Positions 32,171 to 38,769 are shown, counted from the stretch's first letter. The stretch is 38,769 nucleotides of DNA from Clostridia bacterium (GCA_017463145.1 JAFTPR010000009.1:1-38769), one strand, 5' to 3'. The notes: a model not told the origin generated them from the sequence alone. Program-made: numbers and translations.

Positions 32171-33529
32171 TTATTTTCTTAAACCGTCAAGGATTTTCAC
32201 GCCCTCGGAAATAATCGTTTCCGCAACGCCTGCCTTGTAGTTAGAAGATCTTGCCTCGTAGCCGCCTTCGTCGTAAGAATCTTTCATCGGGAAGTACCCG
32301 CGAGAACCGTTGGTTAAGCAAGTAGGGCAAACCATTTTCCAGCCTGCCGCTTCCTTTAAGCCGAGTCCGATACCCGTGAAAGGCTCGCCGGGAATACCGA
32401 TAAACGCCACATCGCCGATTTTTATTGCCGTTAAGTTCATCGGGAAGAATGCGGGTCCGTTTTCAAGGCGTACTTTTCTACCTGCGTCGGCAACCATGGT
32501 GGTGAGCATCATACCTTTATAAGGAAGTTCTCCGTCCCTGTTTTCCTGGTGCAGTTTAAAGATATAACGCGCTTCTTCCATCTCGTCGGGCGTGGGCATA
32601 TTGGAAGCCACGCTTATAATTTCCTCTACGAATTGGATTTTATCAACGGGTAAAAATTCTACCTTTTCATAAACGGACATCAAAGCGCCTGCTACTACGT
32701 TACCCATATGACGAGAATGTGCATATCCGCGCGTAACGTCGTCAAAGTCGTTAAACATTCCGTTTAAGTCACCTCCGACGGGTTTTACGTTTACGTGATT
32801 GATATCGCCTTGTGCGCCGTTAAAGAATATGCACTTGGTGTTATCAACCGCTTTCTCGAAAATTCTTCTTGTGAAGCCGGGCCAATCCGCCGAAGATTTA
32901 TTGCTGCCGATAACGTCGGGGTGGTTGCCGTAGTTTCCGATAACGATATTGTCGCCGCATTCTCTTTCAAAGCGAATAACGTTTACGCGCTCGTCCAACA
33001 AGCCGATGGATTTTACAATATCGGGATTATTCACACCGGGATTGGTTTTGGTTGTACCGTCTTTCATTAAATAACGGCGGTTAAAACCAATACGTTCGGC
33101 TTTGCTGACACCAATACCCATTCTGGCAGGCTTCAAATCCGCCATCGCAAAAACGATTGAGTCGGAGATTTTCTTCATAACGAAAGAATCGTATTCCCTG
33201 TCAATATCGTTCGTTAAAGCGTCTTCTCTGCCAAAACAAGGTGCAACGTGCGTATGCGTGGTGTGGATAAAAATTGCCTTTTTATCAAGCCCCGTTGCTT
33301 TTGATGCATATTCCCTCGCCGCTTCGTAATAAGTGGTGTCTGCGGCTTCGCTGTCGATGGAAATGAGAGCAACCGTTACGCCGTCTTTTTCGACGGCGAC
33401 GGTGTTGATCTCTAAATCGTCAAGGTTGGCTTCGTTCAAGCGCTGATGAAAATATCCGCGCAGATTCACGCCGATCGGGGGAGTGATCGCAATTCTCGAA
33501 AACCCGACTTTGATATCAAAAGTACTCAT
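32171..33529 (-). CDS. Neutral/alkaline ceramidase-family hydrolase, N-terminal domain only
   Basis: A 452-residue protein matching the catalytic domain of neutral non-lysosomal ceramidases, zinc amidases that cleave the N-acyl bond of ceramide. The zinc ligands are visible in THTHVAP (H92/H94) and GNHPD (H203), with PGEPFTGIG and a Tyr-rich C-terminal EGGYEARSSNYKAG in the expected places. The family's nucleophilic serine in the NRS-type motif is not found: here the segment is GFNRRYL (149-154). There is no signal peptide, so it acts in the cytoplasm, unlike secreted ceramidases, and the C-terminal Ig-like domain is missing. AAGGAG precedes ATG 33529. As third gene after NagA- and NagB-like enzymes, it may hydrolyse an N-acyl or other bond on an amino sugar (inference). 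Confidence 0.8.
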   Translation of the reverse strand: MSTFDIKVGFSRIAITPPIGVNLRGYFHQRLNEANLDDLEINTVAVEKDGVTVALISIDSEAADTTYYEAAREYASKATGLDKKAIFIHTTHTHVAPCFGREDALTNDIDREYDSFVMKKISDSIVFAMADLKPARMGIGVSKAERIGFNRRYLMKDGTTKTNPGVNNPDIVKSIGLLDERVNVIRFERECGDNIVIGNYGNHPDVIGSNKSSADWPGFTRRIFEKAVDNTKCIFFNGAQGDINHVNVKPVGGDLNGMFNDFDDVTRGYAHSRHMGNVVAGALMSVYEKVEFLPVDKIQFVEEIISVASNMPTPDEMEEARYIFKLHQENRDGELPYKGMMLTTMVADAGRKVRLENGPAFFPMNLTAIKIGDVAFIGIPGEPFTGIGLGLKEAAGWKMVCPTCLTNGSRGYFPMKDSYDEGGYEARSSNYKAGVAETIISEGVKILDGLRK

Positions 33530-33553
33530 TTACGTTCTCCTTATCCTTACGGA

Positions 33554-34543
33554 TTAGTAGCCAACCTTTTCCCAACAATCGAACGGAGCTGCAAGCTCTT
33601 CGCTTACATAAACCTGCGTTTTCATAAGCTGCAACATAGAGCTGGGGATAAGCGGCGTAACAGGTCCGTGAAGAACCAAACGGCTCGTCATTCTCTGCCA
33701 AGAGGAGAACGTACCGTTCGTCAACAATGCGTGTACTTCGATTCTCTCTCTCGCATTCTTAACGTCAACAGGACCGATCGTAGCTGCCTTGGGGGGTACG
33801 TCTGCAATGTAGCCGGACTGACCGAATACACCGTGCAAGGAGTTTTGCGCAACGGTAAGAGGATGAAGATCCACAATACGCGCTTTCATATTCAACCATT
33901 CGTCGATTTGCGCTTTGGTGGGTTCAACTGCGGGATCGAAGCCTTCGGGGAAGAAGTCCTGTACGGGATCGATAAACGCCATATGACCCGTCCAACCGGG
34001 AGAGGAGCTGCAAATATCTGCGCCGCCTTCGCCGCATTCGGTAATCATATCGGAATAGTTTGCGATATTCTTGTTGGTGGGGTAATGTACGTTGGACAAA
34101 GGCATACGAAGCTTTTCGTCGATTTGGTATACTAAGTATTTGAGCATGGAGTGCGCAAAACCCGCTTTATACGTTTCGGGAGCAATGTTGCCGTCTTGGT
34201 CTGCCCATTCGTCCATTGCGAAGATGTGTACGTTTCTGCAATCTACTTTGAAGTAGTTGATAAGTTGTGCAAGAGGGATATACGTATCAGGCTCGGGGTT
34301 GCCGAGGATAAGCGTGATCTTTCTGTTGTTTTCCGAAGCTTCCTTGATACGGGAGAAAAGAGTAGCGATAAGAACGGGATGAGGGTTCATCATAACCTTG
34401 ATGTTGAAATCGGGGTTAGCGTGTTTTTCCAAATCTGTTCCGCTGATCTTTCTCAGCTTTTCGCAAAGCGCTCTGTCCTTAAAGGGCACGTAGCTTGCGG
34501 GGGTAAAGTCGAAATCGGTTGCGGGGTCAAAAATTTTGTTCAT
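33554..34543 (-). CDS. NagB-like glucosamine-6-phosphate deaminase/isomerase family protein
   Basis: A 329-residue relative of glucosamine-6-phosphate deaminase, longer than the usual 240-270. D111-E112 in FAMDEW match the proton-abstracting DE of NagB. The second active-site motif, DGHIAFNEP in NagB, reads TGHMAFIDP (185-193): H187 is kept, the Asp is Thr185, and NE is Ile-Asp. This suggests a different substrate or reaction, for example isomerisation without deamination. An N-terminal extension of ~50 residues precedes the usual start. AAAGGAG lies eight bases before ATG 34543, inside the end of the NagA-like gene; the gap is two bases. The codons are more biased than in surrounding genes, as for a well-expressed protein. 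Confidence 0.82.
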   Translation of the reverse strand: MNKIFDPATDFDFTPASYVPFKDRALCEKLRKISGTDLEKHANPDFNIKVMMNPHPVLIATLFSRIKEASENNRKITLILGNPEPDTYIPLAQLINYFKVDCRNVHIFAMDEWADQDGNIAPETYKAGFAHSMLKYLVYQIDEKLRMPLSNVHYPTNKNIANYSDMITECGEGGADICSSSPGWTGHMAFIDPVQDFFPEGFDPAVEPTKAQIDEWLNMKARIVDLHPLTVAQNSLHGVFGQSGYIADVPPKAATIGPVDVKNARERIEVHALLTNGTFSSWQRMTSRLVLHGPVTPLIPSSMLQLMKTQVYVSEELAAPFDCWEKVGY

Positions 34544-34545
34544 TT

Positions 34546-35679
34546 TTATTCTCCTTTAAATATAGTTTTCTTAACGTTGAATTTGTCGTCAACTATGATT
34601 AAGTTGGCGAAATTTCCTTCTTCAATGTACCCTACGCGGGCAAGATTAAGCGCCCTTGCGGGGTTGTACGAGCCGAAGCGGAATGCGTCTACCACCGAGC
34701 AGCCCGTATGTACCATAAAGTTGCCGCAAGCGATATCCAAGGTCAAGCCAGACCCTGCAATTTCGCCTGCATTGTCGAAATGGATATCCGTCGCTTCCTC
34801 AAAGCCTGCGGGGACAGGTCCGTCGCAGACGAATTGATCGGAAATGAGGATTACTCTGTCGTCGCCCTTGATGCGGCGTACCAAGCGTTGCATATAGGGA
34901 ACGACGTGTATGCCCATTCTGTCCGAGATAAGCTCGGCATAAATTTCCTTGTTGTAGTTTACAGCCTCGTCTACACAAACGCCGCGACACTCGGAATAGT
35001 GTTCAATCGTGCCCGTAGCGTTTGTGTGGTGCGTGGCGATTTTTAAGCCGTAGGGGATATATTTTTCCACCTGTTGCGGCGTTGCTTCGCTGTGTGCCAC
35101 CGCAAAAACGATATTCGGAATCTCTTCTTTTACGTCCTGTACGAACTGTTCGATTCCTTCCCGTTCGGGGGCGAAACACCATACCTTGGCGCTGTTTTTC
35201 ACTTTCTTTACAATATCTATATATTCTTCTCGAATAACGGCGTCTTTCCATACGTTCTTGTCCCGTTCGCATCCGAAGTTGGGGCTAAGGTAAGGACCTT
35301 CCATATAGAAGCCGACAAAGTTTTTAAAATCGCCGTTTTCGTACGCATTCAAAATATCGTCCGCAGCTTTGAGATAATTTTCTTTGTTAAGGTTGTTGTA
35401 CAGGGCGGGTAGCACACCCGTTACGCCGTGTTGCAACATATATTCGGACGTGGCTTTCGGCTCTTCAAAAATCCATTTGTTGTCTGCCGCGTGGGTGTGG
35501 ATATCGATAAGCCCCGGACCGACGTACAAGCCCTCTGCATCGATAATCTCGCAGTTTTCGGGCAGGGCAACGTCCTTAGATTTGCCGTATTTTTTTATCT
35601 TCTCGCCTTCGATTAAAATCGTTCCGTTAGGAATTAAGTAATCCCGCATAACGATAGTGGCGTTAACGATCGCTTTCAT
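34546..35679 (-). CDS. NagA-like N-acetylglucosamine-6-phosphate deacetylase
   Basis: An amidohydrolase-superfamily enzyme of 377 residues, the usual NagA length. Residues in order: IDIHTH (H61, H63), the metal-binding E127 in YMEGPYLSP, H196 in AHSEAT, H217-H218 in ATHHTNATG, and the catalytic D281 in LISDQF. All positions expected of a deacetylase are therefore present, though the surrounding motifs differ from classical NagA (HTH for HxHG, SDQF for TDAM). It should remove an N-acyl group from an amino-sugar phosphate. It is the first gene of the - operon with NagB-like and ceramidase-like genes; GAGGTG precedes ATG 35679. Confidence 0.87.
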   Translation of the reverse strand: MKAIVNATIVMRDYLIPNGTILIEGEKIKKYGKSKDVALPENCEIIDAEGLYVGPGLIDIHTHAADNKWIFEEPKATSEYMLQHGVTGVLPALYNNLNKENYLKAADDILNAYENGDFKNFVGFYMEGPYLSPNFGCERDKNVWKDAVIREEYIDIVKKVKNSAKVWCFAPEREGIEQFVQDVKEEIPNIVFAVAHSEATPQQVEKYIPYGLKIATHHTNATGTIEHYSECRGVCVDEAVNYNKEIYAELISDRMGIHVVPYMQRLVRRIKGDDRVILISDQFVCDGPVPAGFEEATDIHFDNAGEIAGSGLTLDIACGNFMVHTGCSVVDAFRFGSYNPARALNLARVGYIEEGNFANLIIVDDKFNVKKTIFKGE

Positions 35680-35701
35680 AAAAACACCTCGTTGATTGTT
35701 A

Positions 35702-35749
35702 TAATAGCTATTACGTTATTATTATACATATTTTTTTTCTTTTAGTCAA
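35702..35749 (-). promoter_or_regulatory. Promoter and palindromic site of the nagA-nagB-ceramidase operon
   Basis: On the - strand TTGACT (35749-35744), a 17-base spacer and TATAAT (35726-35721). A perfect 12-bp palindrome TAATAGCTATTA (35702-35713) lies at the predicted transcription start and could be a repressor operator. Confidence 0.7.
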
Positions 35750-35753
35750 GAAT

Positions 35754-35960
35754 ATTTCAACAACTTTTTTAAAAAAACAATTTTACTTTCCAAAAACAAA
35801 TTTTTTATTTTCTTTTTGCAAAATTTTTCCATTGAAAACGTTTTTTCTTTTTGCTTGATATAAAAAATTATTGTTTGACGGTAACGGCTCTGTATCGCAA
35901 CGGAGAAATGCCAAACTGTTTTTTGAGTACGCCAACGGGAATTTTTAAAAATATATACGC
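35754..35960. other. AT-rich spacer between nagA promoter and csoR promoter
   Basis: The 360 bases between the nagA-like gene and csoR hold two promoters at the ends. The middle is A/T homopolymer-rich (long T and A runs around 35760-35865) and then contains a probable AraC remnant at 35868-35945. I see no intact gene. Confidence 0.6.
35868..35945 (-). pseudogene. Probable C-terminal remnant of an AraC-family regulator
   Basis: Reading the - strand to the TAA at 35868-35870 gives VGVLKKQFGISPLRYRAV. FKKQFGISPLRYR-type sequence is the hallmark end of AraC DNA-binding domains. No upstream coding sequence in any frame continues the helix-turn-helix: the next ~100 bases contain the csoR promoter. 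This looks like the tail of a deleted regulator that once stood upstream of the nagA-like operon. A chance match is possible because only ~25 codons remain. Confidence 0.45.
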
Positions 35961-35966
35961 AAAAGT

Positions 35967-35995
35967 TTGACATTTTGTAATTGGTATGGTAAGAT
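35967..35995 (+). promoter_or_regulatory. Promoter of csoR-eamA
   Basis: TTGACA (35967-35972), a 17-base spacer and TAAGAT (35990-35995), with transcription predicted to start at the edge of the operator. Confidence 0.7.
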
Positions 35996-36001
35996 AAACG
36001 T

Positions 36002-36022
36002 ATATCCCCCCAAGGGGGATAT
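36002..36022 (+). promoter_or_regulatory. CsoR-type operator
   Basis: ATATCCCCC, CAA, GGGGGATAT: a perfect 9-bp inverted repeat with a three-base centre. G/C-tract palindromes flanked by AT are the known operator type of the CsoR/RcnR family. It overlaps the predicted +1, which fits autorepression. Confidence 0.8.
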
Positions 36023-36039
36023 TTGAAAGGAGTGCAAAT

Positions 36040-36303
36040 ATGGAAAAACACAAGCATAGAAAAGCGGTTCTCAACCGTATGTCACGCGCCATTGGGCATA
36101 TGAACGCTGTAAAAAGAATGTTGGAGGACGGGCGGGATTGCAGTGACGTTCTCATACAGTTGTCGGCGATTCGTTCGGAAATAACGAACGTAAGCAAAGT
36201 AATTTTGCAAGATCATATCGATCATTGTATCGTAGATGCAGTAAAAGAGAATGACGAGGCGGTGATTGCCAATTTAAAAAGTGCAATCGAGAGGTTGATA
36301 TGA
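36040..36303 (+). CDS. csoR: CsoR-family metal-sensing repressor
   Basis: An 87-residue all-helical repressor of the DUF156 (CsoR/RcnR/FrmR) family. The Cu(I)-binding triad of CsoR is complete: C34, H59 and C63 with the canonical C-x24-H-x3-C spacing. This points to Cu(I)-like thiol/imidazole sensing rather than formaldehyde (Glu at the third site) or persulfide (no His) sensing. AAGGAG precedes ATG 36040, and a G/C-tract operator lies just upstream. The gene is coupled to an EamA transporter (ATGA overlap), not to copper ATPase or chaperone genes, so the effector in vivo is uncertain. Confidence 0.9.
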   Translation: MEKHKHRKAVLNRMSRAIGHMNAVKRMLEDGRDCSDVLIQLSAIRSEITNVSKVILQDHIDHCIVDAVKENDEAVIANLKSAIERLI

Positions 36304-37259
36304 GTAAGTCCGTAAAAACAGGTATTATTCTTGCTATTTTGGCGGCGGGGTTATATGCGGTTAATTCGCCTTTGTCTAAATTGTTGCTTGGATATATGAC
36401 GCCGACTTTAATGGCAGGTTTTTTATATATCGGCGCAGGGCTTGGAATGGCATTGATTGCTTTCGTTCGTAGGGTAAAGAAAACGGAAAAAACGGAGGCA
36501 AGGCTTACAAAAGCCGAATTGCCGTATACGGTTGCTATGGTATTGCTGGATATTGCCGCGCCCATTTGTCTTTTGTTCGGTTTGAAAGCGACCACCGCTG
36601 CGAATGCTTCCCTACTCAACAATTTTGAAATTGTTGCCACGGCAGTCATTGCCTTATTGGTATTCAAAGAAAAAATCGGTTTGCGATTATGGTGCGGAAT
36701 ACTGTTTGTCACGGTATCCTGTCTATTGCTGTCCTTTGAGGATATTGGCAGTTTGCAATTCTCATTTGGTTCGTTGTTCGTATTGCTCGCTTGTATTTGT
36801 TGGGGATTTGAAAATAATTGTACACGGAAAATATCGTCAAAAGACCCTTTGCAAATCGTCTTGTTAAAGGGAGTTTTTTCGGGCATGGGGTCCGTAGTTA
36901 TCGGGTTTTGTATCGGTGAACGGATAACCGTGTTTTGGAGTGTGTTTGCCGTGCTTGGGGTTGGATTTGTAGCATACGGTTTGAGTATCTTTTTCTATGT
37001 ATATGCGCAAAGACTATTAGGCGCGGCAAGGACGAGTGCGTATTATGCGGTTGCGCCGTTTATCGGTACGTTCTTATCGCTGTTGATTTTTCGTACGTTG
37101 CCGCAGTATATGTATTTTATAGCGCTTGCGTTAATGGTCGTTGGCGCTATATTGTGCGCCAATGACGAGCCGATTTTCAAGAAAAAAAGGGTAAAGGGGC
37201 AAGCTTACCGCGAGAATACAGCCGAAAAAGCGGAGGACGCTCGCGCGAACACCCGTTAA
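36300..37259 (+). CDS. EamA/DMT-superfamily permease
   Basis: A 319-residue drug/metabolite transporter with ten predicted helices in two EamA repeats: the first from SKSVKTGIILAILAAGLYAV to about residue 140, the second from LQFSFGSLFVLLACICWGFE. LLFGLKATTAANASLLNNFE resembles the conserved helix 3-4 region. DMT permeases export amino acids, nucleobases or similar metabolites; no substrate signature is visible. The C-terminal tail is charged and Arg-rich (RVKGQAYRENTAEKAEDA). GAGAGG lies before ATG 36300, which overlaps the csoR stop by four bases, so CsoR should repress it directly. Confidence 0.9.
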   Translation: MSKSVKTGIILAILAAGLYAVNSPLSKLLLGYMTPTLMAGFLYIGAGLGMALIAFVRRVKKTEKTEARLTKAELPYTVAMVLLDIAAPICLLFGLKATTAANASLLNNFEIVATAVIALLVFKEKIGLRLWCGILFVTVSCLLLSFEDIGSLQFSFGSLFVLLACICWGFENNCTRKISSKDPLQIVLLKGVFSGMGSVVIGFCIGERITVFWSVFAVLGVGFVAYGLSIFFYVYAQRLLGAARTSAYYAVAPFIGTFLSLLIFRTLPQYMYFIALALMVVGAILCANDEPIFKKKRVKGQAYRENTAEKAEDARANTR

Positions 37260-37292
37260 GGCGGGGTTCTCATCTTTCACCCGCGAGCGCGC

Positions 37293-37324
37293 AAAAAAAG
37301 CATACCGCTTGGTATGCCTTTTTT
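37293..37324. terminator. Bidirectional terminator between eamA and tRNA-Gln
   Basis: GCATACC, loop GCTT and GGTATGC (37300-37317) are flanked by seven A on the left and CTTTTTT on the right. It serves the + strand permease gene and the - strand tRNA. Confidence 0.85.
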
Positions 37325-37325
37325 G

Positions 37326-37400
37326 TGGCTGGGGCGAAGTGATTCGAACACCCGAATGACGGAGTCAGAGTCCGTTGCCTTACCGCTTGGCGACGCCCCA
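37326..37400 (-). tRNA. tRNA-Gln (anticodon CUG)
   Basis: The 75-base - strand sequence folds as a cloverleaf: acceptor TGGGGCG/CGCCCCA, D-arm GCCAAGCGGTAAGGC, anticodon stem ACGGA/TCCGT with loop CTCTGAC (anticodon CTG), and T-arm GGGTG-TTCGAAT-CACTT (one G-U pair). The discriminator is G and the 3' CCA is encoded. It decodes CAG (Gln). It stands alone with its own promoter and terminator. Confidence 0.95.
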
Positions 37401-37431
37401 ATGTTGAATTATGCTTTTTCAAAGCTTACCT

Positions 37432-37460
37432 ATTTTATCATACTTACTTTTTTTTTGCAA
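37432..37460 (-). promoter_or_regulatory. Promoter of tRNA-Gln
   Basis: On the - strand TTGCAA (37460-37455), a 17-base spacer and TAAAAT (37437-37432) with an upstream TG two bases before, ~32 bases from the tRNA 5' end. Confidence 0.6.
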
Positions 37461-37538
37461 CAATTTTCATTACGTTTCCGAAAAAAATAATAAAAAAATT
37501 TTTAACGGCGCAATTCCCAATCAGGTAAAGCAAAATTC

Positions 37539-37567
37539 TTGCAATTCTTCACGCTTTATGTTATACT
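37539..37567 (+). promoter_or_regulatory. Extended -10 promoter of the membrane-anchored propeller-like gene
   Basis: TTGCAA (37539-37544), a 17-base spacer and TATACT (37562-37567) preceded by TGT, 29 bases before the start codon. Confidence 0.7.
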
Positions 37568-37596
37568 CTTTACGTGAGCATATGCGGAGGAAGAAA

Positions 37597-38631
37597 ATGG
37601 AAAAGACAAGAAAAAAGCTTAAATGGTGGGTGAAATTGTTGATCATTCTCGGTTCGGTGATCGTATTTTTAGGCGTTGTCATTCTCGGCGCAATCGCCGT
37701 ATTCCGCCTTGGCGTGAACGATTATTACAAGGCTTCCGAAAAGGCATTCGTTATTCCCGGCTTAAAAGAGGACTTCGTTCCGCAGGGCTTCCATTACGAC
37801 GAGGAAAAACAATGGTTTGTCGTTTCGGGTTATCATGCAAAGGATAAAGCTTCGCCCGTCTATATCGTGGATAAAAAGAGTGGGCAAACGCTTAAAAAAG
37901 TGAATCTTGCCACCGCGAAAGGCAAGGCGTTTACAGGACACGCAGGCGGGGTTGCGGTATACGGGGAGTATCTGTATATCGCAGGCGGCGGCAAACGTTG
38001 CGTATACGTGTTCTCGTATACGGAGTTGTCGGAAGCAAAAAACGGCGAGAGTATTTCCTGCAAAGGATCTGTTTCCGTGTCCGTGTCCGACGAGGATTAC
38101 GTGGGTGTGTCGTTTGTGACGGTAAGCGGGGACAGAATGATCGTCGGGGAATTTTACGACGAGAAACCGTATCCCACGTTGCAATCTCATCATATCCAAA
38201 CGGCGGCGGGGGATATGAACTATGCGATTGCATTGGAATACCAACTTTCCAAGACCGCAGAGTTTGGTATTTCTTCCGCGCCGACAAAAGCATATACTAT
38301 GCGCGGCAAGGTGCAAGGTATTTGTCTTTCGGGCGGAAAAATGTATCTTTCCACCTCTTACGGTATTACCTTTTCACGCATTTACGAATATGACGAAAGC
38401 CGTATGGTAAGCGAGGGCGAAATGGAGATTTTGGGGCAGAAGCTTCCCTTGTATGCAATCGACTCTGCCTCGCTTGTAAAGGAATATAAAATTGCGCCTA
38501 TGTCCGAAGAAATGGTAATGTTGGACGGTAAGCTGTACGTGATGTGCGAATCCGCTTCAAGCAAATATATATTCGGAAATTTGATCGGCGGGAAATGGTG
38601 TTATAAAACAGACCTTTCAAAAATGAAATAA
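37597..38631 (+). CDS. Membrane-anchored extracytoplasmic protein, propeller-like
   Basis: A 344-residue protein with a basic start (MEKTRKKLKWW), one transmembrane helix (~12-36, VKLLIILGSVIVFLGVVILG) and an external domain. That domain has recurring strand units such as GGVAVYGEYLYIAGGGKR, SFVTVSGDRMIVGEFYD, GICLSGGKMYLSTSYG and MVMLDGKLYVMCES, each of the form 'x-hydrophobic-GxLYVxx', typical of a beta-propeller blade. No catalytic motif is recognised; the function is unknown. I chose ATG 37597 because GGAGG (37586-37590) lies six bases upstream; an in-frame extension to 37411 would run through the promoter. Confidence 0.82.
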   Translation: MEKTRKKLKWWVKLLIILGSVIVFLGVVILGAIAVFRLGVNDYYKASEKAFVIPGLKEDFVPQGFHYDEEKQWFVVSGYHAKDKASPVYIVDKKSGQTLKKVNLATAKGKAFTGHAGGVAVYGEYLYIAGGGKRCVYVFSYTELSEAKNGESISCKGSVSVSVSDEDYVGVSFVTVSGDRMIVGEFYDEKPYPTLQSHHIQTAAGDMNYAIALEYQLSKTAEFGISSAPTKAYTMRGKVQGICLSGGKMYLSTSYGITFSRIYEYDESRMVSEGEMEILGQKLPLYAIDSASLVKEYKIAPMSEEMVMLDGKLYVMCESASSKYIFGNLIGGKWCYKTDLSKMK

Positions 38632-38671
38632 TGAACGGATATGTAGGTATAAAACGGCGCATACTTTCTTT

Positions 38672-38769
38672 ATGGAAGCAAAAATAAAGAAAAAATGGTC
38701 GGAGGTAAGTAAGTACTACTTGTTGTTTATGCTCTTTTCCCTGCTTGGTTGGGTTTGGGAAACGGTGTA
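38672..38769 (+). CDS. PF06541-type putative ABC-transporter permease, N-terminal fragment
   Basis: The window ends 32 codons into a gene whose product starts MEAKIKKKWSEVSKYYLLFM and continues LFSLLGWVWETV. The pattern 'YYLLFxLFSxLGWxWE' at the first membrane helix is characteristic of PF06541 (putative ABC transporter type IV, CmpB-like) membrane proteins, whose role is poorly known. No clear ribosome site precedes ATG 38672, so the start may differ. It follows the propeller-like gene by 40 bases. Confidence 0.6.
   Translation, partial: MEAKIKKKWSEVSKYYLLFMLFSLLGWVWETV

Noticed and set aside
33446-34135. 229-codon open frame on the + strand over the NagB-like and ceramidase-like genes
   Set aside because: It covers two conserved - strand genes and their ribosome sites and has no recognisable domain.
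1-38769. CRISPR array, prophage or integrative element
   Set aside because: No regularly spaced direct repeats, integrase, phage structural genes or conjugation genes were found on reading the window; the only mobile DNA is the MITE-like element.

Overview
The window looks like a chromosomal segment of an uncultured, mid-GC, low-GC-lineage Gram-positive bacterium (Bacillota, probably Clostridia). The reasons are the AddAB helicase-nuclease pair instead of RecBCD, a CdaA-type diadenylate cyclase, a comEC-holA neighbourhood, strong AGGAGG-type ribosome binding sites, and textbook sigma-A promoters with 17-bp spacers. I cannot name the species. No rRNA, CRISPR array, prophage or integrase was seen. 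The only mobile DNA is one MITE-like element.

Region 1 (1-13,750, all + strand) is mostly core genes. The tail of infB is coupled to rbfA and nrnA and closed by a terminator. A free-standing 1,878-residue DUF4011 / SF1 helicase / Vsr-like nuclease / DUF3320 protein follows from its own promoter. It ends exactly at a 280-bp palindromic-ended element. Next come comEC (without its metallo-beta-lactamase domain), holA, and a cluster of cdaA, a 34-codon CdaR-like membrane micropeptide, aspartate kinase and an esterase.

Region 2 (13,750-25,300) has a lipoprotein on the - strand, addB-addA on +, and an AraC regulator on - whose stop codon abuts that of addA. The AraC gene is divergent from an SDR dehydrogenase coupled to a type I dehydroquinase-like lyase. 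AraC appears to be leaderless, and a two-turn direct repeat next to the SDR promoter looks like its site. A PRC-barrel-like gene and a small membrane protein follow, tail to tail.

Region 3 (25,300-35,750) is the most distinctive part: three operons of sugar-phosphate and amino-sugar genes. The - operon is SIS isomerase, DeoR regulator, FSA-type transaldolase and ribulose-phosphate epimerase. Divergent from it is the + operon of TIM-like isomerase, YjbQ-family protein, AEC transporter and FGGY kinase. Facing that is the - operon of NagA-like deacetylase, NagB-like deaminase and neutral-ceramidase-family hydrolase. The promoters of the last two operons share 33 of 40 bases, which suggests one regulon. 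Several of these enzymes carry substitutions at the family's key positions, so the substrate may be non-standard. A tentative reading is uptake by the AEC carrier, phosphorylation by the FGGY kinase, isomerisation (TIM, SIS, Rpe), aldol cleavage by the transaldolase, and release of acyl and amino groups by the three hydrolases.

Region 4 (35,750-38,769) holds a probable AraC remnant, a CsoR repressor with a clear operator driving an EamA transporter, tRNA-Gln(CUG), a membrane-anchored extracytoplasmic protein, and the start of a PF06541-type membrane protein.
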